A DNA stretch of 39,428 nt. Origin: Isotricha intestinalis (Eukaryota > Ciliophora > Litostomatea > Vestibuliferida > Isotrichidae). Position numbers and translations under genes: made by a program. This document shows, one piece after another, positions 18,898 through 29,817 of this stretch. The notes under the pieces were generated by a model. It was not told the origin of the DNA and did not search any database. It saw only the letters and a program-made list of their open reading frames with translations. The stretch is from NCBI GenBank assembly GCA_023807065.1, contig JAJJLU010000471.1, positions 1-39,428 on the forward strand, in the 5' to 3' direction. How positions within the stretch are numbered: position 1 is the first letter of the stretch; each line of letters opens with the position of its first letter.

Positions 18898-19311
18898 ATG
18901 TTTTCACAAATTTCAAGTTCATATATTCAAAAGCTATTATGTAAAAAAAGAGAGAGAATTTATTTTGATTGTCCTTATCCAATGGCATATTCAAATAATA
19001 TTATTCAACATAATTTTCAAAATAACATAAAAGAAAACGAAAATAATAATTATTATTGTAAGGATGGTTGTAATATTACATTTAAATCTCTTCAAAAAAA
19101 ACTTGCTCATCATAATAGACTTGATGATAATTGTTATAAAGAAAAAAATAATTTATTTATTTTATTAAGTGAATTTCAAAATTGTATTATTAAATTGAAT
19201 GAAAATAATCAATTTGATAATTCAAATCAATATCTAGATATGCAAAAACAATTTAAAAAAACTAAAAATTCTGTTTTTGATAAAAATCAATGGAATAATT
19301 TTTTGAATTGA
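18898..19311 (+). CDS. Small C2H2/C2HC-like zinc-finger protein, 137 aa
   Basis: Cys54 and Cys58 (CKDGC), His71/His72 and Cys79 form a compact Zn-ligand set: CxxxC, twelve residues, HH, six residues, C. The context FKSLQKKLAHHNRLDDNC followed by a helical KNNLFILLSEFQ fits a protist family of short finger proteins with an F-K-x-x-x-x-K-L-x-H-H-N-x-L signature. Partners and role are unknown. The N-terminus also has Cys15 and Cys25. The frame ends at TGA. Confidence 0.68.
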   Translation: MFSQISSSYIQKLLCKKRERIYFDCPYPMAYSNNIIQHNFQNNIKENENNNYYCKDGCNITFKSLQKKLAHHNRLDDNCYKEKNNLFILLSEFQNCIIKLNENNQFDNSNQYLDMQKQFKKTKNSVFDKNQWNNFLN

Positions 19312-20298
19312 TATAAAACTTTATTATTATATTTATATATTAAAGAAGAATTTTTTAATTAAATTATTACTTACAAATAAAAAATAAATTTATTAAACAA
19401 TATTAATATATATAACATATTTAATACTTAAATTTTTAAATTATGCATTTAATTTTGAGAAACTTTGGTAATAATAGATTTATTATTTACTGCAAGATAT
19501 TGACTATTTGATTTCAATATTTTTATTATAATTTGAATTATTAATCAAAGTTATATAAAAACACAAATAAAATTTAACCTATTTCATTTCTTTAAACTTT
19601 GATAATAATTTTTTTTTGTTTCTTATTCTCTCATTTTTAAATTATTTAAATAATTCACTGCTTTTAATTTGAAAGACTATATTAATAAAAGAAAGGAATT
19701 ACCATAGTCGAATTAACAAAATGAAAAATCAATAATAAACTTAGTTAAATAAAAACAGTATAGTGAATTAAATGTGAATTTTTGCCTTTTTAAATAAATT
19801 ATGATTTTTAAATAAGTATTATTTCTTATTTTAAAATACTTTTTTTTTTTTTAATTGTTTTTATTTTCTAGTTAAAATCTGTCTTTTTTTCAAAATTAAT
19901 TTATTGAGGAATTTTCTTTTATTTCAACTTAAAATATATCTCATATTTTGAAAAAAGTGAATTATATTTTCTTTTACAATAATATTTTTTAATATTTTTA
20001 TTATATTTTTCTTTAAAAAAATGATAAAGAAAAATTTATTTATTTTAATTCTATTCTTATTATACAAAGATATGATTTTATACATTTTTTTGCTCCACGA
20101 ATATATTTAATTTAGATATTTTCCTTATTAAAGAATAATTTAAAATTATATTTGACCTATTTCTTTTAACTTTTTTAAGTTTTTTCCATCTAAATATTAT
20201 TTTGCTTTTAAATTTACGTAACTACTTAAATAATTTTCTTTTGTAATATATAATTTAATTGTAAATTTTTTTTTTGTTTTAAAAGTTTATTTTAATAT
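19312..20298. other. 987-bp gene-free convergent region
   Basis: The longest featureless stretch. It has many T runs and no coding frame, tRNA or recognisable repeat that I can support. It is convergent (3' end to 3' end), so a promoter is not needed here. Confidence 0.5.
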
Positions 20299-20667
20299 TT
20301 AAAAAATAATTAAAAACATGAAAATAACAAATAATCTAAATTTAATTATGAAAGAAGAACATCTAATCTCAACGTTATCAGCATTTAAAGCAGCTTTATA
20401 ATTTTTAATCCATTTTTTATCATCTTTTAAATATCTACATTCTGTTATATCATTAAAAGCAACATAACAACATTTAAAATCCCATTCTAAAGTTGCAATT
20501 GCACAATCCTTTGCAGTAAGATTGTTTTTTTTTATTTTAGAACATCCTACATAATATACTTCTATATAATTTTGTTCTCTTTTTACTTCATCTAATATAT
20601 TATTTTCATCACATAATATTGATAATATTAAAAATAAAAATAAAATTGGTAGTCTAAAATTTAACAT
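20299..20667 (-). CDS. Small secreted Cys-rich protein, probably GPI-anchored, 122 aa
   Basis: A hydrophobic signal peptide (about residues 5-19) is followed by a mature region with six cysteines (42, 55, 66, 67, 77, 103) and one N-glycosylation sequon (Asn49-Leu-Thr). The protein ends in a hydrophobic stretch (107-122) with almost no cytosolic tail, preceded by CSS, which fits a GPI-attachment signal. The CCYV and CSS blocks look like a small family of protist surface proteins. A membrane-anchored rather than GPI form is possible. Function unknown. Confidence 0.7.
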   Translation of the reverse strand: MLNFRLPILFLFLILSILCDENNILDEVKREQNYIEVYYVGCSKIKKNNLTAKDCAIATLEWDFKCCYVAFNDITECRYLKDDKKWIKNYKAALNADNVEIRCSSFIIKFRLFVIFMFLIIF

Positions 20668-21231
20668 TTTTATTTAAAATTTTTTTTTTATAATTTTATA
20701 TTGTTATTTCAGGATTTATTCATTAAAATTTAATTTATATTTTTTATAATAATTTTTATCATAGTAATTTATTTATTTTATATTATTAAATTAGAAATTT
20801 AAAATTATAATTAATTATCATTTATATTTTTAATTTAATTGATTGATGTATATTTCTACAGAAATAAATAAAAATTTATTAAAAATTTAAATCATGAATT
20901 GAAATTCGTTCTTTGTTTGTTGTTTCAAATTTTATTATTCTGAAAAATTTTTTCTTAAAAAGAAATATTAATTTATTATATTTCAACAAAAGATATTAAT
21001 TTATTTTGAGTCACATGTCTTATATAATAATTCTCTTTAATAATATGATTTGAATAAACAAAATATATAATGAATAGGAAATTGAAATATAATTTAAAAA
21101 TTACATTGTTTTAAGATAATTAGGTATAACTTATTTTTTTATATAAATGAATGTAATTTTAATTTAAATTTATAAATGAATTGTTTTTATAAATATAAAT
21201 TAAATATTTTTTAAAATTAAAAATATATTTA
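20668..21231. other. Divergent 564-bp intergenic region
   Basis: Start codons of opposite-strand genes flank it, so promoters must lie here. Sequence is A/T-rich with no recognised motif or RNA gene. Confidence 0.45.
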
Positions 21232-22233
21232 ATGAATTTAATGTCAGAGATTCCAAAATCAAAATGTTCAATTTGTGATTTTATATTTAATTCATCGGCA
21301 AGAATTCCAAAAGTATTACCTTGTGGACATACATTTTGCGATAAATGTATTTATGCAGAATTTAAAAAAAATCAAAGTTTGATTTGTAAAAAATGTGATA
21401 AAAAAATATATACTCATTATTCAGAATTTATAAAAAATGAATATATATTATCATTAAGATATAAAAGAATTTATCCAAATGATTTATGTTCAATGAGTTT
21501 AGATTATAAAAATGATTTAATGGAAGATAAACAAATTTCTTGTTATTTTATTAATAATAAATTTGTTGATTTAATTCATCCTGAAATTAAAGAAAAAATA
21601 AAAGGAGATAATAAACATCAAAAAAAATCGAGTAATTCATTTATAAAGAATAATTCTCAAAATATAACTAATGATTCTACTTTAAATTCAACACTTAAAA
21701 AAAATAATAGTAAATATTCTATTAATAATCCTAAAAAGAAAAAAATTGAATATTTTATTAAACCTTCAAATCAAGAATTTTCTCAATTATTTAATTATTT
21801 TGAATTTATGAAAAATCTTATCAAATTTCATGAAAAATTTAGAAGTAATGGAAAAATTTTTAAAATTATAAAATTTGTATATCAACCTATGATGATATTC
21901 TTACTTTTAATACTCAATTATTATCTTTTAAATAATTTTGAATTTGGTCTTTTTTATATGTTTATCAGTATTTTTTACGTAAATGAAAATAATCTTTATG
22001 ATATTGTCTTAAAATTAAAAATGTATATTGCATATGTTTTTTTCATATTATTTGAAGATTTAGTTTCTAAAATTGGGTTATTATATATAATAAATATTTC
22101 TGTTTTTAATAATATTTTAGTTGGTTTTAGAACATTTTATACAATTTTTATTTTAGGAAATGAATTTACTCTTAATCCAATAGTGAGTAAAATTTTATGG
22201 ATGATGTGTTTGGGAAATCTTTTACTTAAATAA
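21232..22233 (+). CDS. RING-type membrane E3 ubiquitin ligase-like protein, 333 aa
   Basis: A canonical C3HC4 RING finger occupies residues 12-55: Cys12, Cys15, Cys31, His33, Cys36, Cys39, Cys52, Cys55, with the PCGHTFCDKC core. Residues about 65-180 are Lys/Asn/Ser-rich. The C-terminal part (about 218-330) has three or four hydrophobic segments (for example IFLLLILNYYLLNN and LGLFYMF-like runs), so the protein is anchored in a membrane with the RING facing the cytosol. Such proteins bring E2 enzymes to membrane substrates. The start may be the ATG at 21232 or the second at 21241 (residue 4); both precede the RING. Confidence 0.82.
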   Translation: MNLMSEIPKSKCSICDFIFNSSARIPKVLPCGHTFCDKCIYAEFKKNQSLICKKCDKKIYTHYSEFIKNEYILSLRYKRIYPNDLCSMSLDYKNDLMEDKQISCYFINNKFVDLIHPEIKEKIKGDNKHQKKSSNSFIKNNSQNITNDSTLNSTLKKNNSKYSINNPKKKKIEYFIKPSNQEFSQLFNYFEFMKNLIKFHEKFRSNGKIFKIIKFVYQPMMIFLLLILNYYLLNNFEFGLFYMFISIFYVNENNLYDIVLKLKMYIAYVFFILFEDLVSKIGLLYIINISVFNNILVGFRTFYTIFILGNEFTLNPIVSKILWMMCLGNLLLK

Positions 22234-22888
22234 GTATTTATTATTTTAATTTTTTAATATTATTATATCATTTATAATATAATATAAATATTAAAACAAA
22301 TAAATTCACTACTTAAAAAAAATTGAATGAAAAATATCACTTTCTTTTTTACTATTATTAACTTTTTCATCTAAATTTTTCATAAAATTAATAACATTAT
22401 TAACAAAAGGAAGATTTTGTTATTCAATTATTTTTTTAGTATTTTGAAAATATAAATTTTTTATTAAATTATCTTCATTTAACTTTTAATGTCTATTTTT
22501 TATGGTGAAAACTAATATTTATTTATCAAAATATCATTTATTTTACTTGATAGTATTTCGATATTGCAAAATCTGATAAATTATAATAAATTAATAAAAA
22601 ATAAGTAGCATCTTCCTATTACATTTAAAAAAATATTAAAAATTTTATTAAAAAAAGAAAATTTAAAAATTGCATAAAATGAAAAAAATAAAGCACTTAA
22701 TAAAGATTTTACATATTCAATTACAATAATTTTCCTTTTAATTATTTCTCAGTTTTTAATTATTAATCTATTTACATTTTTAACTGTTCCTATTTTTTTA
22801 TGCTTTATTTTTAATTTAATTTTAATTATTTTTATAAAATAATATTGATATTTTTATTTATAGTAAAGTTTATTTAATTTTTATTTTA
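22234..22888. other. Intergenic region with possible gene remnant
   Basis: Convergent region of 655 bp; 22309-22490 reads like degraded coding sequence on the minus strand (see separate entry). The remainder (about 22490-22888) is A/T-rich with no support for a gene. Confidence 0.45.
22309..22490 (-). pseudogene. Short unassigned gene fragment
   Basis: A minus-strand frame reads LNEDNLIKNLYFQNTKKIIE, then a TAA, then QNLPFVNNVINFMKNLDEKV and DIFHSIFFK before TAG at 22309. The amphipathic pattern and the single internal stop suggest a decayed 3' gene end, but there is no start and no family match. Confidence 0.3.
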
Positions 22889-24610
22889 TTACTTTTGTAA
22901 TTTCTTTAATTGTTCAATATATAAATTAAGTTGAGAAAAATTAAATTTTAATGTAGTATTAATTTTGGAATCAATGGATATTTTAAATAAAGAAAGACAA
23001 TATTCACAGAAATAAATATAGTATAAAAGAACATATTTTTCACTCATTATTACCCAAATACAATTCTTTTGATTAACACTAATATTTTTTTTCTTTAAAT
23101 TAACTTGATCTTGTTCATAACTTGTAGGATATTTTAATAAATTTTGAATTAGTAAAGAACGAAAATGTTTCAAAACATTTATTTCTAAATCTTTACTAAG
23201 AATTTTAATATCATAAAATGAAAAATATTCTTCATTATTAGATTTATCTTTAAAACGCATTGCATCTTTTAAACTATTAAGTTCACCATCGTACATTAAA
23301 AATCGAATAAAAGATAAAATTTTATTAAAATCATTTTCACCAAATTTAATAACATTACTTAAAACAAAATTTTGAATATAATTATTATCATTTTTAAAGC
23401 ATTTTTTTTTATCATTAAATAAAGGATAACTATCATTAAAATTAATATTAAAAATAACTTCCATATAATCATTATTTTCTAAAGCAAATCCATAATTTAA
23501 TAAAAATCTAGAATTACATTTAATACCATAAGAATAAAATATTTCACTTCCTTTTTTAATATCTTGTATAGCTTGAATAACAAAACCTTTTAAAGAATTA
23601 TTATAATACCAAATAGTTTCTTTTGGTCTTTTATGATTTAATAAATCTGCAAAAGGAACTAAAACATCAGTTTTTTTATTTTCTAATTCTATTCCAAAAA
23701 CTCTGCTTGAAATTATCATTCTTGATTCACAAAATTTTTGAAATGAAAATTTAGAAAATTCTTTTATATTTTTACATAATTTATCATAATCTTCTTTTAT
23801 ATCTTTTTTTTTATTTAATATTTGATTTAATGTTGGACTTCCTTTTAAATATTCTAATTCTTTTTCATTGAAAAAGATTGGAAATGACGAAAAATCTTTT
23901 GGTAATATATCAAAGTAAAATTTCCATTTAGGATTTTTTTCTTCAGATAATAAAAATGAACTTAATAATGAATGTTTAGGTGAGTTTAATTTATTATTAT
24001 TATCATTAATAAATTTATTTATTTCTTTTCCTATTAAAGTTTGAGATGCAAGATCTAAAGAAATTAAATATTGATAAGGAATTATTATTATTACTTCATC
24101 TTTTTTTATTTCTGAAGTTGCTATTATTCCTCTATATTCATTTGGTAAATAGATTATATCTACTTTAGGAAAAAATGAATCATATTTATATAATTCTTTA
24201 ACCATATTTATAAATTTTGGATATGATTTGTCAATTTTAATTCTTTCTTTTATTTCATTTTTTTTATTTTCAATTAATAATTGTATTTTCTTATCTTTTG
24301 ATAATTTTTCTGCTTTTTCTAATTCTAACATTTCTATATATGATAATGCAGCAAAATAATTTCCTTTTGAATTATCAGGATTTAATTCTATTGCTTTTAA
24401 AGAATCTTTTAATGATAAAGAATAATATCCTTTTGCTAAATTAATTGTTGCTCTTTTAATTAAAAAATCTATATTTGAATTATCATCATTTATTCCTTTT
24501 GTGTAATAATTTATTGCAATATTATAATTATTATCAAAGTTTTCACTTTGATTTCTCTTTTCATTATTTTTACTATTTTGTTTAGAATTATTTACATCTA
24601 GTTTTTTCAT
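22889..24610 (-). CDS. TPR-SET domain protein lysine methyltransferase (SETD3/SETD6/SMYD-like), 573 aa
   Basis: Residues about 25-125 form TPR-like helices (NIAINYYTKGINDD, YYSLSLKDSLKAIELNPDNS). Residues about 150-385 are a split SET domain of the Rubisco-LSMT/SETD3/SETD6 type. It has the GIIATSEIKKDEVIIIIP entry strand, LVPFADLLNH at 317-326 (the NH of the SAM-binding motif) and IFYSYGIKCNSRFLLNYGF at 357-375 (the catalytic Tyr). A helical C-terminal part (about 400-560) corresponds to the Rubisco substrate-binding domain. It should transfer methyl groups from S-adenosylmethionine to Lys or His of a protein substrate. Substrate unknown. The N-terminal TPR addition is unusual for SETD3/6 and nearer to SMYD-type designs, though it lacks a MYND finger. 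Confidence 0.85.
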   Translation of the reverse strand: MKKLDVNNSKQNSKNNEKRNQSENFDNNYNIAINYYTKGINDDNSNIDFLIKRATINLAKGYYSLSLKDSLKAIELNPDNSKGNYFAALSYIEMLELEKAEKLSKDKKIQLLIENKKNEIKERIKIDKSYPKFINMVKELYKYDSFFPKVDIIYLPNEYRGIIATSEIKKDEVIIIIPYQYLISLDLASQTLIGKEINKFINDNNNKLNSPKHSLLSSFLLSEEKNPKWKFYFDILPKDFSSFPIFFNEKELEYLKGSPTLNQILNKKKDIKEDYDKLCKNIKEFSKFSFQKFCESRMIISSRVFGIELENKKTDVLVPFADLLNHKRPKETIWYYNNSLKGFVIQAIQDIKKGSEIFYSYGIKCNSRFLLNYGFALENNDYMEVIFNINFNDSYPLFNDKKKCFKNDNNYIQNFVLSNVIKFGENDFNKILSFIRFLMYDGELNSLKDAMRFKDKSNNEEYFSFYDIKILSKDLEINVLKHFRSLLIQNLLKYPTSYEQDQVNLKKKNISVNQKNCIWVIMSEKYVLLYYIYFCEYCLSLFKISIDSKINTTLKFNFSQLNLYIEQLKKLQK

Positions 24611-24942
24611 TTAAATAAAAAAAATAATTTGATTGTTTCTTCTGAAAAATATTCATATATAAATTAATAATTAAAATATTATTTATGAATATAATAAGAA
24701 ATAAACCATAAAAAAATTATTCACAACATTTTTTCTTTCTTTTGAGTATTAAAACACTGAAAAATGTAATCAATGATTTTTTAACTTATAAATTATTTTT
24801 ATTAATTGATTTTGAAAAAGTTAAGTATATATTTTTTAAATTAAGTTAAAAAATTCAAAGAATAAATTTCAAAGAAAATGTAAAAAAGATTTTTTATATT
24901 TATAAATTTAATAAATTACAAAATAATAATTCATATTGAAAA
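24611..24942. other. 332-bp spacer between tandem minus-strand genes
   Basis: The two flanking genes are both on the minus strand. The stretch is A/T-rich with no recognisable RNA gene or repeat. Confidence 0.5.
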
Positions 24943-26256
24943 TTATTTCTGGTTAAAAAAGCGTAAATTTTTCTTGATTTTTAATTTAGTATTTTGATCT
25001 AACAATAATTTATTTTTAGTATAATTAGCAAGATTATCAGTTAAAACACTATTATGAAATATAAGATTTTTTTTTTTTGAATTATTATTATTTCTCGAAA
25101 AAACTTTTTTAGAAAAAAGTTTTTGTTCTAATCTTTCAGTTAAAAAATTATTATTTCTTGGAGAAGAATTTAAAGTACTCATTTTTTTATTACTACTATT
25201 AGAACTACTATATTTATTAAAATGCTTTTGTCTTGAAGAACTCATATTTGAAGAAGTTGAAAAATTTTCTTTGTATTTTGAAGTATTTTTTTTATCAAGT
25301 ATTGATAACATTTTTATAAATTTTATACCATCTAAATTTGATTGTAAGTTATTATTATAATTTTTATTATCTAATTGTAATATTTTTTTTTTTAAATTTG
25401 AATTTGAATTTAAAAGATTTTGACTATTTAATTTTTGATGAATTATTATTTTTTTTTTAGAATTTGATGCTCCTATTGTAGGATATTTTTGAGTTAAGAT
25501 GTCATTTTTTTTTATTGTATAATTATTTTTATGTAATAAATATTCTGTAAATACAGGAACTGATATATTTGAATGTGTATTTCTCATTTTTTTACTTGAT
25601 TCTTTTCTTGGACTTTGAATTATTGTTGAAAAATCAGAATTAAAATTATTTGAATTTTTATTTATCACTAAATTAATATATGATGTTTTTTTATTTGTTT
25701 CATTTTTTTCAATTTTATTTATTAAATTATTTAAATCTTTTACAGTGTCTTCATTAGTGAAAGTAATATCTATTATATTTTTTAAATTATTTTTATAAAA
25801 AGAATCAGTTTGATTAAAAATATCATTTATAGCACCGTTTGTAAATATAGTATCATTACTTATATTTTTATTTCTTTCTTTATTTCTTCTTTCTTGATTC
25901 TTTATATTTTGTAAATTATCAATCATTTTTTGCTTTTTTTGAATATTTTTATACATATATTTTGATTCTTGTATTATTATATAATTAGGAAATATTTTTG
26001 AATATTTTGCATAAAAATTAAATATATTATTTAATTTTTTTGGTAATTCATTTTTTTTATAAAATCTTCTTAAAAATTCATTTTCATCTTCTAATAATAA
26101 ATATTCTTTAAATGCTGCTGTATAACTTGATGGATCGTTGAATATTAATTCATTTATCTTTTTCTTATTATAAAAATCTTTTAATATGTTATATTTTTTT
26201 CTCAATTTAAATTTCATAAATGCTAATAAAGACACATTTACTCTTTTATTTTTCAT
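24943..26256 (-). CDS. Basic Lys/Asn/Ser-rich orphan protein, 437 aa
   Basis: Residues 1-120 are more ordered and helical (SLLAFMKFKLRKKYNILKDF and similar), with an FNDPSSYTAAFKEYLL segment. From about residue 130 the sequence is low-complexity, rich in Asn, Ser and Lys. It includes two SPR sites (SPRKES and SPRNNN) that look like phosphorylation targets. No signal peptide or membrane segment. No family recognised; a cytoskeletal or basal-body scaffold would be a guess. Confidence 0.7.
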   Translation of the reverse strand: MKNKRVNVSLLAFMKFKLRKKYNILKDFYNKKKINELIFNDPSSYTAAFKEYLLLEDENEFLRRFYKKNELPKKLNNIFNFYAKYSKIFPNYIIIQESKYMYKNIQKKQKMIDNLQNIKNQERRNKERNKNISNDTIFTNGAINDIFNQTDSFYKNNLKNIIDITFTNEDTVKDLNNLINKIEKNETNKKTSYINLVINKNSNNFNSDFSTIIQSPRKESSKKMRNTHSNISVPVFTEYLLHKNNYTIKKNDILTQKYPTIGASNSKKKIIIHQKLNSQNLLNSNSNLKKKILQLDNKNYNNNLQSNLDGIKFIKMLSILDKKNTSKYKENFSTSSNMSSSRQKHFNKYSSSNSSNKKMSTLNSSPRNNNFLTERLEQKLFSKKVFSRNNNNSKKKNLIFHNSVLTDNLANYTKNKLLLDQNTKLKIKKNLRFFNQK

Positions 26257-26712
26257 TTTTTAAATTTATATTTTTTTTCTTATTAATTTAAAATTAATAA
26301 TCTTTAGAAATAAATTTTAATTTAATTAAAATGTTATTTTTAAAATTTATTTGTCAAACATTTTCATTCTTTTGAATTTCTATTTATTTTACATTTAATT
26401 AAATTAAAAATGAAGAAAAATTCTTTTTTTGATTTCTTTTATTTCCAAGGTAAAAATCCAATAATTTTTCAAGAATTTTATTTCCGTATTTTTAATGAAA
26501 AGAAGTTTATAAATCTAAAAAATAATAATTGTATTAATTAAATAAAATTTTTGTATTTTCCCAATCTAAACAATTCTTTAAATAATTACTGATTTTTCTT
26601 TTAAATTATTATATAGTATTTCATTATTTATCATAAGTGAATTATTTTTCTTTAGACATATTTGAAATAATTTCAATAAATATAATAAAATGAAAATAAA
26701 TAAATTTAAAAA
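26257..26712. other. 456-bp divergent intergenic region
   Basis: Promoters of both flanking genes should be here. A short upstream ATG at 26690 opens a frame that overlaps the start at 26713 and ends within about 22 codons; it could be a small uORF. No other feature is recognised. Confidence 0.45.
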
Positions 26713-29700
26713 ATGTATAATGATTATTACACTAGAAATAATATATCATCATTGAATTCAAATAATTATATAAATTTTACAAATTCATTTCTTCAACCAA
26801 CAATAGGAAATCAGGTTACTAGGAATTCAAAATTTCAAAATAATATTAATGAACGTTCAAGAGGAATAAGTGAAGATGTAGAAAATAGAAGATTAAATAA
26901 TAATCCATATTTTAATCCCAATTCTTCATATGCAAATTGGCAAAAATTAAAAGATCAAATTTTATCTCCTGGAGATGAAGAGAATTATTATAATAATTCT
27001 CAAATAAATTATAATTTCCAAACTCCAAATACTTTAATTTCTCAATATAATAGTTTATATAATAATAACATTAAGAATTATAGATCATCAAGTTCAACAA
27101 GAATAAATAAATATAATACAATAAATTCAAATAATACTTTTTTACCAATTGAAACTATAGGAGGAAAAAAAACTTTAATATTAGATTTAGATGAAACTTT
27201 AGTTCATTCTGCATTTAAACCATTTTTTATTAAAAGTGATATAAATTTAAGTATAAATGTTGATGGAATAAATCATTTAGTTCATGTTTTAAAAAGACCT
27301 TTTGTAGATGAATTTTTACAAAGAATGAGTAAATTTTATGAATTAGTAATTTTCACTGCTTCAATATCAAATTATGCAAATCATTATTAGATAGATTAGA
27401 TAAATTTAAAATAATTACTCATAGATTATTTAGAGAACATTGTGTTTCAAATAGAGGATTATTTATTAAAGATTTAAGGAAATTAGGAAGAAATTTAAAA
27501 GATATGATTATTATTGATAATAATCCTAATTTCTTATGCTGTTAATCAAGATAATGGAATTCCTATTTTAACTTGGCATTATGATAAAAATGATAATGAA
27601 TTAATGAAGTTAATTCCTATTTTGGAATTTTTAAGTAATGTTGAAGATGTAAGACCTTATATTATTAAATTTGTAAAGAGAAACACAAATGAAGTAGATT
27701 TTAATGTGGTTAATGAAATATTAAATGAAAATAAAAGAATAAATTTGAACAACAATAATAATACTAATTCTAATATTAGTAATAATAATAATAATATTAA
27801 TATAAATAATAGTAATAATGCTAATAATGCTAATAATGTTAATAATATTGGTAATATTATTAATAATAATAATATTAATAATATTGGTAATATTATTAAT
27901 GTTAATAATGTTAATAATGTTGGTAATATTATTAATAATAATAATAATAATATTCAAAATGTAAGTAGGAATAATTTAATGGAAAATATAAAGAGATTTG
28001 GTGATAGTGTTTCATCTGCTTTTCAAACTAATAACACAAACAGTACTAATATTAAGAATGAAAAAAGTATTGTAATTCCACCTAATAATCCAAGTAAAAT
28101 TTTATCTGAAATTCATGATCATAATCAAATTAAAAAAAATAATGTCCAGAATAATAATTTTAGACCTTATACAGCAAGTAATAATAAAAATTTTAATATT
28201 AACAATTTAAGTAGTATGAATAATTCAAATAATAATTTAAATAATAATTTAAATTCCAATGATAATAATAAAGATATTAATAAAAATATATTAACATATA
28301 AATCTCAATTGGCATATACTCCAAAAGTAAATTATAGAAATGTAGAAAATAAAAAAAATTTAAATGATAACAACATTTTATATAATAATAAGAAAACTTC
28401 AAATTATGCTTCTTATACAGGAATGTATTTAAATAGAGGACATGAACAAATAAAAAATGATCTTGATGATATATCTAATAATAATAATTATTCAAATAAA
28501 AATAATAATAGTATTGATTTTAATAGAAGTAATTCTCCTAATTCTAATATTATTAACAAAAATTTTAATATCGAAAATAAAGGAAAAACAAATCAAGAAA
28601 GAAGTAAGGAAAGTTTATTTTCTAAGAAAAATAGTGGAAATGATAATAATTTGAAAAATAATTATTCTAATAAAACAATATTTAAAAATTATACTCAAAA
28701 TAGCGTAACTAATTTACAAAGTATAAGTAATAAAATAAATGAAATAAATAAAACTTTATTTGAATATAACAATGAAACAAATAAATATAATTTATATAAT
28801 ACAAAAAATCCATCAAATCTTAATCAAACAAAAATAAACAATTACATTTCTAATTATCAATCAAAGATAAGAACAAGCACCCCTCAAATATATAGAAATA
28901 ATATTAGTTTGGAAGAAGGAATAAATAATTTCCAAGCTAAATATAATGTATATAATAGAAATGAGAATAATAAATCATTAAATAATCTTCAATTCAATAA
29001 TAATACAAATCAAAGTAATAACTTAATAAATAATAACAATAAAATAAATAATAATATGTATAATAGAAGTTCAAGTTTGTTTTATCAAAGAAAAAATATG
29101 AATTTAGAAAATTTAAATCAAATTGAAAAAACAGAAGAAACAAAAGATTTTAATTTATCACAATTATCAAATTCTTCAAATAATAATTATGTTAAAACAC
29201 CTCAAAGAAATTTTGAAAGGTCTATTTTATTTACTCCAAATAGGAGATATGATAATATTATTAATATTAATAATAATCATTTAACTAATAGTAGAAGTGT
29301 TGAAAGACCAAAAAGAGTTGAAATTAATTCTACTCCTTTTCTTCAAGAAAGAGAAAATAATTTAAAATTTGGAAATGGTAATTTTGTAAATTATGATAAT
29401 TATATGAAAAATAAGAGATCTTATCAATATGGAAATAATAATAATGAAATATTTAATCAAGGAAAAGATAGAATTCTAAAATATGGAAATTTATATGGAA
29501 ATAATAACATTCAAAATTACAATTTTTATCCTTTGAGAAATTATGGAAATAATAATGATATTAATAATATGAATATTAATTTTAATAATAATATAAATTA
29601 TATTAATAATAATAGAAGTTATTTAAATAATCCTTTAACAAATTATTCTTCTTCAAATTATTACACTAATAATATTAATAATTTAGGAAATAATTCAAAT

Positions 29701-29745
29701 TTTTCTTATCAAAATATAAGGGATAGAAGATATTATAATTTTTAA
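26713..29745 (+). CDS. SCP/FCP1-family (NIF) phosphatase with long Asn-rich tail, frame broken twice
   Basis: Residues 1-150 are Asn/Ser-rich. A HAD-type phosphatase domain then begins with [14 protein letters not shown] (catalytic Asp158 and Asp160) and continues through [13 protein letters not shown] and [13 protein letters not shown]. The frame then breaks near 27382, where one base appears missing (AAT CAT TAT TAG), and the homologous sequence ([16 protein letters not shown] and then [10 protein letters not shown]) continues in the other frame. It returns to the original frame near 27531, where one extra T is present, and goes on with [18 protein letters not shown]. The tail of about 670 residues is Asn-rich, with some TP/SP sites. 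Family members dephosphorylate Ser/Thr in proteins such as RNA polymerase II CTD or lipin. The two indels cancel and both fall at short homopolymers, so sequencing error is the first explanation. Confidence 0.85.
27745..27955 (+). repeat. AAT-type trinucleotide tract coding poly-Asn
   Basis: Nearly every codon in this stretch is AAT, with ATT and GTT interspersed, giving Asn runs punctuated by Ile and Val, including repeated [11 protein letters not shown] and NVNNVGNII units. It is a microsatellite inside the phosphatase tail and likely length-polymorphic. Confidence 0.75.
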
Positions 29746-29817
29746 TATATTTTTTTAAATTTATTCTATTATAATTTATTAATTATTTTTTATTCATTAA
29801 GATATTTATTTAAAAAA

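Noticed and set aside
19312..20298. Possible tRNA or other RNA gene in the longest gene-free stretch
   Set aside because: No cloverleaf-like GC-richer block, no GGTTCGAATCC-type T-loop and no A/B boxes could be found by eye here or in the other intergenic regions.
22420..22435. TAA read as Gln in the fragment at 22309-22490
   Set aside because: Most conserved genes here end at TAA exactly where their domains end, so reassignment would extend them into non-coding sequence; a decayed fragment is simpler.
27514..27531. Separate gene starting inside the phosphatase region
   Set aside because: The apparent start is a TTG in a frame that is only entered after the second indel; homology shows it is the continuation of the upstream phosphatase domain.
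27379..27534. Programmed ribosomal frameshifting or a short intron in the phosphatase
   Set aside because: The sequence between the breaks is itself phosphatase-coding, so it is not an intron. Neither site has a slippery heptamer, and both fit one-base homopolymer errors.
27721..27957. Antisense Ile/Asn-rich open frame of 78 codons
   Set aside because: It is the reverse complement of the AAT microsatellite in the phosphatase tail.
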